Positions 1-10,230 of a stretch of 64,000 nucleotides of DNA are shown here, piece by piece. The DNA lies in assembly GCF_003056305.1 (NCBI RefSeq), contig NZ_PYVX01000001.1:620001-684000 (forward strand), read 5' to 3'. The position numbers were made by a program, and so were the translations under genes. Within the stretch, counting starts at the first letter, position 1; each line of letters opens with the position of its first letter. The notes under the pieces are model-generated. The model saw only the letters and a program-made list of their open reading frames with translations. It searched no databases and was not told where the DNA came from. The DNA comes from Halomonas denitrificans. Lineage in GTDB: Bacteria; Pseudomonadota; Gammaproteobacteria; Pseudomonadales; Halomonadaceae.

Positions 1-754
1 CGAGGGAGTCGCCCGGCTGCCAGACGCTGGAGATCTGCAGCATGGCGGGCCCCGACAGGCCGCGGTGGGTGAAGAGCATCGGCTCGCGGTAGCGCCGCCC
101 GCGACAGCTCACCGCCACCTCGACGCTGACGCCGGCCAGGGCCTCGGCCCGCGCCTTCCACTGCGAGGTCAGGGTGAAGGGCACCAGGGCGGCCCGGGTC
201 TCGGTGACCGCGAGGCCGAACTGCCGGGCCAGGTCGTAGCCGAACCCGGTGGCGCCCATGGTCGGGATGGAGAGCCCCCCGCTCGCCACCACCACGGCCC
301 CGGCGTCGATGCGCCCCGCCGAGGTCGCGAGCCGCATGCCCACGCCGGCACGTTCCACGGCCTCGATCGAGGTCTTGAGGCGGATCTCGACGCCCGCCCA
401 GTCGCACTCGGTCAGCAGCACCCGCAGGATCTCCTTCGCGGAGTCGGCGCAGAACAGCTGGCCCGGGGCCTTCTCCACGTACTCCACCCCGTGGCGGTCC
501 ACCAGCTCGACGAAGTGCTCGGGGCGGTAGCGCTTGAGGGCCGAGATGCAGAAGGCCGGATTGGCCGAATAGAAGTTGGCCGGCCCCGAGGCCAGGTTGG
601 TGAAGTTGCAGCGTCCCCCGCCGGACATCAGGATCTTCTTGCCGGCCTTGTTGGCATGATCCACCACCAGTACTCGCCGTCCGGCATAGCCGGCGGTCAG
701 CGCACACATCAGGCCGGCGGCGCCGGCGCCGATCACTACCACGTCATACGTCAC
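1..754 (-). CDS. HI0933/YhiN-family FAD-binding flavoprotein (C-terminus cut by window edge)
   Basis: The frame is open from a GTG at 754 to the window edge, so about the first 250 residues of a roughly 390-400-residue family are present. The start is GTG because the protein opens directly into the FAD-binding Rossmann motif VVVIGAGAAGL, and an AGGAG lies about 10 bases upstream; no in-frame ATG lies nearby. The family signature GKKILMSGGGRCNFTN follows near residues 37-52. Members are predicted NAD(P)/FAD-dependent oxidoreductases (BaiN-like) with no settled physiological role in most bacteria. The gene points away from the RND efflux genes and is not part of their operon. The family call is firm; the substrate is unknown. 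Confidence 0.88.
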   Translation of the reverse strand, partial: MTYDVVVIGAGAAGLMCALTAGYAGRRVLVVDHANKAGKKILMSGGGRCNFTNLASGPANFYSANPAFCISALKRYRPEHFVELVDRHGVEYVEKAPGQLFCADSAKEILRVLLTECDWAGVEIRLKTSIEAVERAGVGMRLATSAGRIDAGAVVVASGGLSIPTMGATGFGYDLARQFGLAVTETRAALVPFTLTSQWKARAEALAGVSVEVAVSCRGRRYREPMLFTHRGLSGPAMLQISSVWQPGDSL

Positions 755-847
755 GGCCTGGGTCTCCTGCAGGGCATCGAGTCGGGCCGCGCATTCTAGC
801 AGCCCGCCGGCCCGGCGCCGACCACCGCCGGCGGGTGGCCATTTCTA

Positions 848-860
848 TACAAGGATTGTA
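848..860. promoter_or_regulatory. Short inverted repeat (TACAA-GGA-TTGTA) ahead of the efflux operon
   Basis: A perfect 5-bp-arm dyad, TACAA GGA TTGTA, lies about 135 bases upstream of the adaptor-protein start, in the 240-bp gap between the flavoprotein and the efflux genes. Its position suits a repressor or activator site for either divergent gene, but no regulator gene adjoins it and the arms are short. Chance occurrence is quite possible. Confidence 0.25.
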
Positions 861-994
861 CATTGAGAAGATAGCGAGTCGCCTGTGCATTGCTTCCACA
901 CTCTGCTGCCACACTCGCCCCAAGCCGAGCGATCGGCTGTCACGGGCCCGACGGAACGGGCACCCGCTCATCGATCATCGACAAGAAGCCCGCC

Positions 995-2089
995 ATGACC
1001 CCATCGCGAACACGCCTGACCCTGCTGATCGGCCTGGCCCTGCTGGTGCTCTCGCCGCTGCTGGCCGCCCAGCAGCCCACCGCGGTGATCGCCGCCCGCG
1101 CCAGCCTCGCCGCCTGGTCCGATCCGCTGGCGGCGCTGGGCACCCTGCGTGCCGACGAGAGCGTGACCCTCTCCGCCACCGTCACCGAGACCATCGTCGA
1201 GCTGACCTTCGAGGGCGGCGAGCGCGTCGAGGCCGGCGAGCTGCTGGTGCGCCTGGCCGACGACGAGCAGCGCGCCGACCTGCGGGTCGCCCAGGCGCTG
1301 CGCGACGAGCGCCGCAACGCCGTCAACCGGCTCGCCCAGCTGCAGAGCCGCAACCTGGCGCCGCGCGCCGACGTGGAGGACGCCCGGGCCCGGCTGCGCC
1401 AGGCCGAGGCGGAGATCCAGGCCCTGGAGGCCCGGCTCGCCGACACCCGCATCCAGGCGCCCTTCGGCGGCATCGTGGGCTTTCGCAACGTCAGCGTGGG
1501 CACCCTGGTGACCCCCGGGACCGAGCTCGTCACCCTCGACCGGCTCGACGTCATGAAGCTCGACTTCACCCTGCCCGAGCGGGCCCTCGGGCAGCTCTCG
1601 CCGGGCCTCGCGCTGACCGCGACCAGCGCGGCCCTGCCCCACACCCCGTTTCGCGGCGAGATCGCGAGCATCGGCACGCGCATCGACCCGGTCACCCGCA
1701 GCATCACGGTGCGCGCCGAGCTCGCCAACCCCGAGCTCGCGCTGCGCCCCGGCATGCTGATGCAGGTGCGCCTGGAGAGTGCGCCCCGGGAGGCGCTGGT
1801 GATTCCCGAGGCGGCGCTGATCCCCCAGGGGCAGCGCCAGTTCGTGCTGACCCTCCAGAGCGACGGGGAGGCCTACCGGGTCGAGGAGCGCCAGGTGCGC
1901 ATCGGCGCGCGCCGCGAGGGCGAGGTGGAGATCCTCGAGGGACTCGCCGTGGATGACCTGGTGGTCGCCCACGGCACCGAGCGGGTCCGCGACGGCCAGC
2001 CGACCCGCCTGCTCGGCATCCTCGACGACGACACCACCGTGCCCCAGCTGCTGCGGCGCAGCCGCGACGGCGCCGAGGTGAACGGCTGA
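995..2089 (+). CDS. RND efflux periplasmic adaptor (membrane fusion protein)
   Basis: A 364-residue HlyD/AcrA-type adaptor that would link an inner-membrane RND pump to an outer-membrane channel. The ATG at 995 gives an N-terminal signal or anchor segment (about residues 5-27, rich in Leu/Ala). It is followed by a beta-barrel/lipoyl region, a short coiled-coil hairpin (about 95-145) that is short for the family, and the return lipoyl half with IQAPFGGIVGF. The stop overlaps the pump ATG (ATGA), so the two are translationally coupled. No outer-membrane factor gene is present, so the pair probably borrows a TolC-like channel. Substrate unknown. Confidence 0.9.
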   Translation: MTPSRTRLTLLIGLALLVLSPLLAAQQPTAVIAARASLAAWSDPLAALGTLRADESVTLSATVTETIVELTFEGGERVEAGELLVRLADDEQRADLRVAQALRDERRNAVNRLAQLQSRNLAPRADVEDARARLRQAEAEIQALEARLADTRIQAPFGGIVGFRNVSVGTLVTPGTELVTLDRLDVMKLDFTLPERALGQLSPGLALTATSAALPHTPFRGEIASIGTRIDPVTRSITVRAELANPELALRPGMLMQVRLESAPREALVIPEAALIPQGQRQFVLTLQSDGEAYRVEERQVRIGARREGEVEILEGLAVDDLVVAHGTERVRDGQPTRLLGILDDDTTVPQLLRRSRDGAEVNG

Positions 2090-5000
2090 TGCGCCTCTCC
2101 GACCTCTCCGTCCAGCGCCCGGTGCTGGCCGTGGTGATGGCCGCCCTGATCGTCGCCTTCGGCCTGCTGGCACTCGAGCGCCTGCCGCTCCAGGAGTACC
2201 CCGCCATCGATCCGCCGGTGGTCTCCATCGATACCCGCTACCCCGGCGCCTCGGCCAGCATCGTCGAGACCCGGGTCACCCAGGTGCTGGAGGATCGCAT
2301 CGCCGGGGTGGCGGGCATCGAGGTGATCTCCTCCTCCAGCGAGGACGGCCGCTCCAGCATCAACGTGGAGTTCGGCCTGGACCTGGACATCGACGCCGCC
2401 GCCAACGACATCCGCGACCGCATCTCCGGGGCCCGGGGCAACCTGCCCGAGGAGGCCGACCCGCCCGAGGTGCAGAAGGCCGACTCGAGCTCCGAGGTGG
2501 TGATCTGGTTCTCGCTGAGCGGCGGCGGCTACGACGTGGCCGAGCTCACCGACTACGCCGACCGCTACCTGGTGGATCGCTTCTCGGTGCTGCCCGGCGT
2601 CGCCCAGGTGCGGGTCGGCGGCGGTCGCGAGTACGCCATGCGCGTCTGGCTCGATGCCGACGCCCTGGCGGCACGCGGCCTCACGGTGGGCGACGTCGAG
2701 GACGTCCTGCGCGACGAGAACGTCGAGCTGCCCGGCGGCGCCGTGGTCTCCGAGTCGCGCCAGTTCATCGTGCGGCTGCCGAGAAGCTTCGCCACCCCCG
2801 AGGACTTCCGCCGGCTGGCGCTGGACGAGGGCGCCGACGGCTACCTGGTGCGCCTGGGCGACGTGGCCCGGGTCGAGATCGGCGCCGTGGAGGAGCGTAC
2901 CGTCTTTCGTGGCAACGGCGTGCCGATGGTGGGGCTGGGGCTGATGAAGCAGTCCACCGCCAACGTGCTGGAGATCTCCAAGGGCGCCCAGGCGGAGATG
3001 GACCGCCTGCAATCGACCCTGCCCGAGGGCATGGAGCTGTCACTGAACTTCGACGCCTCGGTGTTCGTCGACGGCGCCATCGGCCAGGTGGTGCAGACGC
3101 TGTTCATCGCCATGGGCCTGGTGGTGGTGGCGATCTTCCTGTTCCTCGGCAACCTGCGCACCACCTTGATCCCGGCGGTGACCGTGCCCATCGCCCTGGT
3201 CGGCACCTTCGCGGCGCTGGCGACGTTCGGCTTCACCATCAACCTGCTGACCCTGCTGGCCCTGGTGCTGGCCATCGGCCTGATCGTCGACGACGCCATC
3301 GTGGTGCTGGAGAACATCCACCGGCGCATGCAGGAACACGGCGAGACGCCGCTGGTGGCGGCCTTCCGGGGCACCCGCCAGATCGCCTTCGCGGTGATCG
3401 CCACCACCCTGGTGCTGGTGGCGGTGTTCGTGCCGCTGAGCTTCCTGCAGGGCGACATCGGCCGGCTGTTCTCGGAGTTCGCCCTCACCCTGGCCGCCGC
3501 GGTGGTCCTCTCGAGCCTGCTGGCGCTGACCCTGACGCCGATGATGGCCTCCAAGCTGCTCCGCGCCGACATGCACGAGGGCCGCCTGGCCCGCGCCGTG
3601 CAGTGGGGCCTGGAGCGCTCCCGCCGGGGCTATCGTCGGCTGCTCGAGCGGGTGCTGGGGCTGCGCCTGCTGGTGCTGGCGCTCTTTCTCGGCATCGTCG
3701 GCGCCATGGTGTGGCTCAACGGCGAGCTGCCCAACGAGTACACCCCCAAGGAGGATCGCGGCAACTTCTTCGTGCTGGTCAACGGCCCGCCCGGCGCCAC
3801 CTACGACTACATGCTCGACTACATGAACGAGATCGAGACCCGCCTGCTGCCGATGACCGAGCAGGGCGAGGTGGAGCGCATCCTGGTGCGCGCGCCGCGG
3901 GGCTGGGGCAACATCGAGAACTTCAACAGCGGCTTCGTGATCGTCACCCTCGCCGACTGGGCCGAGCGCCGCTCGGCCTGGACGATCATGGACGAGATTC
4001 GCGGCCGCCTCGCCGGCCTGCCCGGCATCCGGGCCTTCCCGGTGATGCGCCAGGGTTTCGGCTCGCGGGTCGAGAAGCCGGTGCAGTTCGTGCTCGGCGG
4101 CGGCACCTATGAGCAGCTCGCCGAGTGGCGCGACACCCTGCTGGCCCACCTGCGCGAGCACAATCCGCGCCTGACCGGGCTCGACAGCGACTACGAGGAG
4201 AACCAGCCGCAGCTGCGCGTCGACATCGACTACACCCGTGCCGCCGCCCTGGGGGTGACAGTCAGCGAGATCGGCCGCACCCTGGAGACCCTGCTGGGCG
4301 GGCGCACCGTGACCCAGTACGTGGACGACGGCCAGGAGTACGACGTCATCCTCGAGGGCGTCCCCGGCAGCCGGCCGAGCCCCCGCTCCTTGGAGAGCCT
4401 CCGGGTGCGCTCCGACCGCTCCGGCGAGCTGATCCCCCTGGCGAGCCTGGTGACGCTCCACGACTTCGCCGGGCCCAGCACCCTGAACCGCTTCAACCGG
4501 GTCCGGGCGATCACCATCGAGGCCAACCTGGCGGACGGCTACCCGCTGGGCGAGGCGCTCGCCTACCTCGAGGCGACGGTGGACGAGATCCTGCCGCCCG
4601 CGGCCCAGACCGACGTCAAGGGCGCCTCGCGGGACTACCAGGAGGCCAGCGGCGCCACCGCTTTCCTGCTGGGGCTGGGCATCCTGGTGGTCTTCCTGGT
4701 GCTCGCCGGGCAGTTCGAGAGCTTCGTGCACCCCTTCGTGATCATGCTCACCGTGCCGCTGGCGATCTGCGGCGCCCTGCTGGGGCTCTATCTCACCGGG
4801 CAGTCGCTGAACATCTACAGTCAGGTGGGGCTGGTGATGCTGGTGGGACTGGCGGCCAAGAACGGCATCCTGATCGTGGAGTTCGCCAACCAGCTGCGCG
4901 ATCGCGGCATGGCCTTCCACGAGGCGCTGGTGGAGGCCTCGGTGACCCGCCTGCGGCCCATCGTGATGACCGCGGTGACCACCATGGCGGGCGCCGTGCC

Positions 5001-5202
5001 GCTGATCGTCTCCAGCGGCGCCGGCGCGGAGACCCGCCTGGTGATCGGCACCGTCATCCTCTGCGGCCTGGCCGCGGCCACCCTCTTCACCCTCTTCGTG
5101 GTGCCGGTGGCCTACGACCTGCTGGCCCGGCGCACCGGCTCGCCCGGCGATGTTGCCCGGCGCCTGGCCGACGAGATGGGCGAGGAGCCCGCCGCCCACT
5201 GA
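2089..5202 (+). CDS. RND (HAE1-type) efflux pump permease
   Basis: A 1037-residue proton-driven inner-membrane pump of normal RND length. It has the usual pair of repeats: TM1 near the N-terminus, a large porter loop, a TM2-TM6 block (about 335-560), a second loop, and a TM8-TM12 block (about 860-1015). TM4 carries the proton-relay acidic pair in GLIVDDAIVVLEN, and TM10 carries the conserved lysine in GLAAKNGILIVEF. Sequence resembles multidrug MexF/AcrB-like pumps more than metal-type CusA pumps, but the substrate cannot be read from the sequence. It is the second gene of a two-gene operon, overlapping the adaptor by one base. Confidence 0.93.
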   Translation: MRLSDLSVQRPVLAVVMAALIVAFGLLALERLPLQEYPAIDPPVVSIDTRYPGASASIVETRVTQVLEDRIAGVAGIEVISSSSEDGRSSINVEFGLDLDIDAAANDIRDRISGARGNLPEEADPPEVQKADSSSEVVIWFSLSGGGYDVAELTDYADRYLVDRFSVLPGVAQVRVGGGREYAMRVWLDADALAARGLTVGDVEDVLRDENVELPGGAVVSESRQFIVRLPRSFATPEDFRRLALDEGADGYLVRLGDVARVEIGAVEERTVFRGNGVPMVGLGLMKQSTANVLEISKGAQAEMDRLQSTLPEGMELSLNFDASVFVDGAIGQVVQTLFIAMGLVVVAIFLFLGNLRTTLIPAVTVPIALVGTFAALATFGFTINLLTLLALVLAIGLIVDDAIVVLENIHRRMQEHGETPLVAAFRGTRQIAFAVIATTLVLVAVFVPLSFLQGDIGRLFSEFALTLAAAVVLSSLLALTLTPMMASKLLRADMHEGRLARAVQWGLERSRRGYRRLLERVLGLRLLVLALFLGIVGAMVWLNGELPNEYTPKEDRGNFFVLVNGPPGATYDYMLDYMNEIETRLLPMTEQGEVERILVRAPRGWGNIENFNSGFVIVTLADWAERRSAWTIMDEIRGRLAGLPGIRAFPVMRQGFGSRVEKPVQFVLGGGTYEQLAEWRDTLLAHLREHNPRLTGLDSDYEENQPQLRVDIDYTRAAALGVTVSEIGRTLETLLGGRTVTQYVDDGQEYDVILEGVPGSRPSPRSLESLRVRSDRSGELIPLASLVTLHDFAGPSTLNRFNRVRAITIEANLADGYPLGEALAYLEATVDEILPPAAQTDVKGASRDYQEASGATAFLLGLGILVVFLVLAGQFESFVHPFVIMLTVPLAICGALLGLYLTGQSLNIYSQVGLVMLVGLAAKNGILIVEFANQLRDRGMAFHEALVEASVTRLRPIVMTAVTTMAGAVPLIVSSGAGAETRLVIGTVILCGLAAATLFTLFVVPVAYDLLARRTGSPGDVARRLADEMGEEPAAH

Positions 5203-5210
5203 GGAAAAGC

Positions 5211-5235
5211 GCTGCCGCCGGGACTCGGCGGCAGC
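5211..5235 (-). terminator. Hairpin terminator between converging RND and DUF3617 genes
   Basis: Perfect 10-bp stem GCTGCCGCCG / CGGCGGCAGC with loop GGACT. Read on the minus strand it is followed by GCTTTTCC, so it best serves the DUF3617 gene. On the plus strand there is no T run, but the hairpin sits 8 bases after the pump stop and may protect that 3' end. Confidence 0.6.
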
Positions 5236-5321
5236 GGTCGAGGCGTGGGGATCCGGTCAGCGACGCGTCGCCGGCGGGGGATGGCGGGAGTGGCATGAGT
5301 GGCGAGCGCTGCCCGCGCGGC

Positions 5322-5762
5322 TCAGCAGTCGCCGAGGCGCCGGCCCTCCACGGCGGTGGTCATGCTGAGCTCGCCCGCGGCGGAGTCGACCAGGATGTCG
5401 ACGTTGCCCTCGACCCGCTCGCCGAGGAAGTCCATGCGGCCGACGATGCTCGCCTCTCCCCCCTCGGCCCGGCACACCATGCGGTAGTCCATGCCGTCGA
5501 CCGTGACCTCGTGGTCGAGCAGCTCGCAGCCTTCCTCCTCCTCGATGAAACTGAACGACTCGTCCTCGAGGTCGCCCTGGGCGATGCACTCCCGGGTGGT
5601 CTCGGTCTGATCGGGAATCGGCAGGTCCCCGGCCACGGCGGTGGTGCTGGTGAACTCCCACTCCCCCGGCACGATATTGGGGGCAGCGGCGACGGCCGCG
5701 AGCGGCGTGGTCAGCAGCGGGGTGACCAGCAGCAGGCTGGCGAAGAGGGGACGGAACGACAT
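5322..5762 (-). CDS. DUF3617 family exported protein
   Basis: A 146-residue protein with a clear signal peptide (about residues 1-27, ending AVAAAP). The mature part opens with PGEWEFTSTT, the typical start of DUF3617 proteins, and has Cys residues at mid-chain and at the last position that could form periplasmic disulfides. The family is widespread in proteobacteria and has no assigned function. It stands alone, converging on the RND operon and separated from the upstream MFS gene by about 100 bases. Confidence 0.75.
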   Translation of the reverse strand: MSFRPLFASLLLVTPLLTTPLAAVAAAPNIVPGEWEFTSTTAVAGDLPIPDQTETTRECIAQGDLEDESFSFIEEEEGCELLDHEVTVDGMDYRMVCRAEGGEASIVGRMDFLGERVEGNVDILVDSAAGELSMTTAVEGRRLGDC

Positions 5763-5862
5763 GGAGGCTCTCCCTGAGGTGGATGATCTGCCAGGCCTTC
5801 GGCATCGCCCTCAGCATATCCCAATCGGGCACGACACGCCCCCGGCCGCCCGGATCGCCGAC

Positions 5863-7086
5863 CTAGTCCCCGACCGCTCGCCGCCCCTGCGGGGCCCGAC
5901 GGACACGCGCCTCGCCGAGCGCCAGCCAGGCGGTGAACGCGACCACCAGCCCGATCGGCCCCAGCATGGCCAGGTTGAGCGCGGTCCAGCCCAGCTGCTG
6001 TAGCAGGCTCCCCGACAGCAACGAGCCTGCCGCCACCAGCGAGAAGATGACCAGGTCGTTGATGCCCTGCACCTTGCCGCGTTCGGCCTCGCCATGGGTG
6101 CTGGCGAGCAGGGTGCTGCCGCCGATGAACAGGAAGTTCCAGCCGATGCCGAGCAGCAGCAGCGCCGCCCAGAAGTGCCCGAGCCCGGTACCGGCGGCCG
6201 CCAGCAGGCTCGAGGCGGCGAGGATCGCGGTGCCGACCAGCAGGATACGGGTCACGCCGACGCGGGCGATCAGGCCGCCGGTGACGAAGGAGGGCGCGAA
6301 CATGCCGAGCACGTGCCACTGCATGACCAGCGCCACCTGCCCCATCTCGAACCCCCGAGCGCGCATGGCGAGCGGCGTGGCGGTCATCACCAGGCCCATG
6401 ATGGCATAGCCGAGGGCCGCGGCGACCAGCGCGACCTTGAAGCGCGCCTGGGCGCCGATCTCGGCCATCGGCCTGGCAATCTCGCCGGGCGCGGGTTCGC
6501 CGCTGGCCGGCACCCGCAGGCCGCCGAGGACCAGCATCGCCAGCAGCGCCAGGCCGGCGACCATCAGGTAGGGTCCGCCATCCGGCACCGAGGCGATCCA
6601 GTCGTTGGTCAGGCTGGCGTTCCAGGGGCCGAGGAAGGCCGCCACCACGCCGCCGGCCAGCACCAGGGAGATCGCCCGGCTGCGAAAGGCCGGGCGGGTC
6701 ACGTCGACCGCGGCGAAGCGGTAGTACATGGCGAAGCCCTGGTAGCCGCCCAGCAGCAGGTTGCCCAGGCAGAACAGCCAGAAGTGCGCGAGGGCGATGC
6801 CGGCGAAGGCCACCAGCCCGCCGAGCACGCCGCCGAGCGCCGCCCCGACCATGAAGCCACGCCGGCGCCCCACCCGCTTCATGTAGAGCGAGGCCGGCAG
6901 GGTCGCGATCAGGGTGCCGATCATCATCGTGGCGACGGGCAGCGTCGCCAGCCCCGGCGCGGGCGTCAGCCGGTGGCCCACCACCCCGCTCAGGGTCATC
7001 ACGGTGATGGTGGCAACCATGTAGAGCGTCTGGCCCGCGACCAGGATGGCGACGTTGCGTTTCTCCAGGCGGCTGGCGGCCCTCAT
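5863..7086 (-). CDS. Major facilitator superfamily transporter
   Basis: A 407-residue integral membrane protein with about 12 hydrophobic segments in two six-helix halves. The loop between helices 2 and 3 has a basic motif-A-like stretch (KRVGRRRGF). No substrate-specific signature is recognisable. It is transcribed away from acuI's terminator and has its own start 54 bases beyond the acuI terminator hairpin, so it need not belong to the acrylate module. Confidence 0.85.
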   Translation of the reverse strand: MRAASRLEKRNVAILVAGQTLYMVATITVMTLSGVVGHRLTPAPGLATLPVATMMIGTLIATLPASLYMKRVGRRRGFMVGAALGGVLGGLVAFAGIALAHFWLFCLGNLLLGGYQGFAMYYRFAAVDVTRPAFRSRAISLVLAGGVVAAFLGPWNASLTNDWIASVPDGGPYLMVAGLALLAMLVLGGLRVPASGEPAPGEIARPMAEIGAQARFKVALVAAALGYAIMGLVMTATPLAMRARGFEMGQVALVMQWHVLGMFAPSFVTGGLIARVGVTRILLVGTAILAASSLLAAAGTGLGHFWAALLLLGIGWNFLFIGGSTLLASTHGEAERGKVQGINDLVIFSLVAAGSLLSGSLLQQLGWTALNLAMLGPIGLVVAFTAWLALGEARVRRAPQGRRAVGD

Positions 7087-7156
7087 GACGACTCCTCGGC
7101 GACGATCGGTGACCTCGGCAAGCGTATCAGAAAGCGCACGGCGTCCGGACGCAAAA

Positions 7157-7179
7157 GGGGCACGCCGCCGGCGTGCCCC
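7157..7179 (-). terminator. Rho-independent terminator after acuI
   Basis: Perfect 10-bp stem GGGGCACGCC / GGCGTGCCCC with a 3-base loop. On the minus strand it is followed by TTTTGCG, 22 bases beyond the acuI stop. Confidence 0.8.
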
Positions 7180-7200
7180 CGTCGATCGCCCGGCTCGGTG

Positions 7201-8184
<984 letters not shown>

Positions 8185-8210
8185 CGTGCACCTCGTGTTG
8201 TTGAACACTT

Positions 8211-8227
8211 ATAGACCGAGCGTCTAT
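8211..8227. promoter_or_regulatory. AcuR-type operator copy 1, upstream of acuI
   Basis: Perfect dyad ATAGAC-CGAGC-GTCTAT, 27 bases before the acuI start. The same 17 bases recur before acuR (8893-8909). On the acuI strand a TATAAG hexamer overlaps one edge, which would let a bound repressor cover the -10 element. Binding by AcuR is inferred from position and duplication. Confidence 0.8.
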
Positions 8228-8249
8228 CGAATGGCATGAAGCGACGCCC

Positions 8250-8882
8250 CTAGCGGGGCAGCCCCTCCATGTACGTGGTGATAAAGACCTCCAGGGGCCG
8301 CGCCCGGCGCTCGAGTCGCGCCCGCATCACGGCCCCCTCCCAGCCGATCCAGAAGGCCTCGGCGAGCCGCTCGACGTCGGCGTGCTCGGCGAGTTCGCCG
8401 GTCGCCTGCGCCTCCTCGAGACAGCGCGCCAGGCGCCGCTGCCAGTCGTCGAGGGTCGCCCGCAGCCAGTCGCGATACCCCTCCGGCAGGCCGCCGGCCT
8501 CCTGACCGAGGTTGCCGACCAGGCAGCCGCGGCGGAAGTCGTGGCGGGCCATGCCGTCGCGGGCATCGGCGACGAAGGCCTCGATACGCGACAGCGGCGG
8601 ACGCGACGCGTCCTCCAGGTGACGCTCCAGCTTCTTCGCGAAGTAGGCGCCGTAGTGCTCCATCACGGCACGCCCGAACGCCTCCTTGCTGTCGAAGTAG
8701 TAGTAGAACGAGCCCTTGGGCACGCCGACGCGCTTGAGGATGCCGTCGATGCCCGAGGCGGTGAAGCCCTGTTCGGTCAGCACCTCGGTGCCGCTGCGGA
8801 TCAGCGCCGCCCGGGTATCCGGGTCATCGCGGGGCACCCTGGGGGGCCGGCCGCGGCGGGGTTTGGTGGTCGCGTTGGTCAT
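8250..8882 (-). CDS. acuR: TetR-family repressor of acrylate genes (AcuR-like)
   Basis: About 210 residues. An N-terminal TetR helix-turn-helix (about 25-70, with GFTASGIDGILKRVGV and SFYYYFDSKEAF) is followed by a TetR_C ligand domain. The basic run KPRRGRPPR before the HTH is usual for the AcuR group, which responds to acrylate. I take the ATG at 8882; a TTG at 8891 is also in frame. Neither has a Shine-Dalgarno sequence, and the operator ends only 9 bases before the ATG, so the message may be nearly leaderless and autorepressed. It lies upstream of acuI on the same strand, with a 65-base gap holding operator copy 1. Confidence 0.85.
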   Translation of the reverse strand: MTNATTKPRRGRPPRVPRDDPDTRAALIRSGTEVLTEQGFTASGIDGILKRVGVPKGSFYYYFDSKEAFGRAVMEHYGAYFAKKLERHLEDASRPPLSRIEAFVADARDGMARHDFRRGCLVGNLGQEAGGLPEGYRDWLRATLDDWQRRLARCLEEAQATGELAEHADVERLAEAFWIGWEGAVMRARLERRARPLEVFITTYMEGLPR

Positions 8883-8891
8883 GACAATCAA

Positions 8892-8910
8892 TATAGACCG
8901 AGCGTCTATA
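8892..8910. promoter_or_regulatory. AcuR-type operator copy 2, at the acuR start
   Basis: Dyad TATAGAC-CGAGC-GTCTATA with 7-bp perfect arms; its core equals operator copy 1. It abuts the acuR start codon region, implying autoregulation. Confidence 0.8.
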
Positions 8911-8982
8911 AAATCAAGCCGACGATGAACGATTCATCGATCGCGCCCTCTCCCGTCCGCCTTCCCTCCCCCACACACGAAA

Positions 8983-9012
8983 GCGACCAGTCGACGAATG
9001 CCGACTGGCCGC
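8983..9012 (-). terminator. Terminator ending the sulfonate operon
   Basis: Stem GCGACCAGTCG / CGACTGGCCGC (one G-U type mismatch) around an 8-base loop, followed on the minus strand by CTTTCG. It lies about 60 bases past the stop of the exporter gene and is the only terminator-like structure with a T stretch seen after the eight-gene operon. Confidence 0.65.
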
Positions 9013-9070
9013 TTCTCGTTGGTGGTTCGAACCTATCGGGGGTCCGGGCCGCGGGCCGTCGCCCGGGCGA

Positions 9071-10105
9071 TCAGGTGCCGAGGCCGGCGACCATCACCAC
9101 GCCGAGCACCACGACAAGCAGGAAGAGGGTCTCCAGGGCCATCAGGATCACCGGCTTCCAGCCCACCACCGCGAGCTTCTGGAAGGAGGTCTTGATGCCG
9201 AGGGCGGCGATGGCGGTGACCAGGCACCAGCGGGAGAGGGTCGACATCCCCTCGTTCACCGCCTCGGGAATCAGCCCCAGGCTGTTGACCAGCACCAGTA
9301 CCACGAAGCCCACCAAAAAGCCCGGCAGCATCGGCACCTTGGCCGCCGCCCCCTCCTCTCGGCGCGAGGCCCGGAACAGCCACATGAAGACCATCACCGC
9401 CGGCACCAGCATCGCCACCCGCACCAGCTTGACCAGGGTCGAGATGTCGCCGGTCTCCTCCGAGATCATGTAGCCGGCGCCCACCACCTGGGCCACGTCG
9501 TGGATGGTGCCGCCGAGGAAGATCCCCGCCTGGCCGTTGGCGAGCTCCAGGGCCCCGGCGATCAGCGGGTAGATCACCATCGCCATGGTCGAGAGCGTGG
9601 TCACCCCGACCACGGTGAGGATGGTGTTGCGCTCGTGGTTGTCGTGGCGCGGCATCACCGCCGACAGGGCGAGCGCCGCCGAGGCGCCGCAGATGGCGAC
9701 GGCGCCGCCGGTCAGAAGCCCCAGGTCGCGCTCCAGGCCGAGCACCCGGGCCAGCACCGAGCCCATGGCGATGACCAGCGCCACGGCCGCCACCACGGTC
9801 AGCACGGGGCCGATCCCCAGGTCGCCGACCTGGGCGAGGGTCATGCGCGCCCCCAGCAGGGCCACGCCGAGGCGCAGCACGGTGCGCGCGGCGAACTCGA
9901 TGCCCTCGCGGCAGCGCCCCTCCTCGCTCAGGAAGTGCAGCGACATGCCGAACAGCAGGGCGTAGAGCAGCGTCGGGCCCCCGTAGTGGTCGGCGATGAA
10001 GGTGGTGGCCAGCGCGATGGTGACGCACACCAGCAGGCCGCGGCCGATGGGCCGAGCCCTGCCGACCCGCTCGGCGAGTGGCGTATCGAAGAGCGTGGTT
10101 TTCAT
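9071..10105 (-). CDS. YeiH-family putative sulfite/sulfate exporter (UPF0324)
   Basis: A 344-residue inner-membrane protein with about 10 hydrophobic helices and the family motifs GGAVAICGASAALA and FLGGTIHDVAQV. YeiH-type proteins in sulfonate-degrading bacteria (the SuyZ/CuyZ group) have been proposed to export the sulfite or sulfate released by desulfonation. It is last in a minus-strand series that starts with the desulfonating enzyme CuyA, which supports that role. It is separated from the racemase gene by 185 bases that include a strong hairpin but no obvious T run, so I treat it as part of the operon. The substrate is inferred from context. Confidence 0.8.
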   Translation of the reverse strand: MKTTLFDTPLAERVGRARPIGRGLLVCVTIALATTFIADHYGGPTLLYALLFGMSLHFLSEEGRCREGIEFAARTVLRLGVALLGARMTLAQVGDLGIGPVLTVVAAVALVIAMGSVLARVLGLERDLGLLTGGAVAICGASAALALSAVMPRHDNHERNTILTVVGVTTLSTMAMVIYPLIAGALELANGQAGIFLGGTIHDVAQVVGAGYMISEETGDISTLVKLVRVAMLVPAVMVFMWLFRASRREEGAAAKVPMLPGFLVGFVVLVLVNSLGLIPEAVNEGMSTLSRWCLVTAIAALGIKTSFQKLAVVGWKPVILMALETLFLLVVVLGVVMVAGLGT

Positions 10106-10230
10106 GTCGCGAGTCTCCTGAAGCCGCCCGACGGACGCGCGTCGCCCCTCCCCGCCGCAGTGGGCGGGGACGACACGGCCCGGCGAAGCGGGAAAACGGG
10201 GCCCGAGCCCCGCTCGGACCGGATGGTCGG

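Noticed and set aside
3040..5199. A 719-codon open frame antisense to the RND pump
   Set aside because: It is a His/Gln/Gly-rich shadow of a GC-rich gene; the pump on the other strand has full family motifs.
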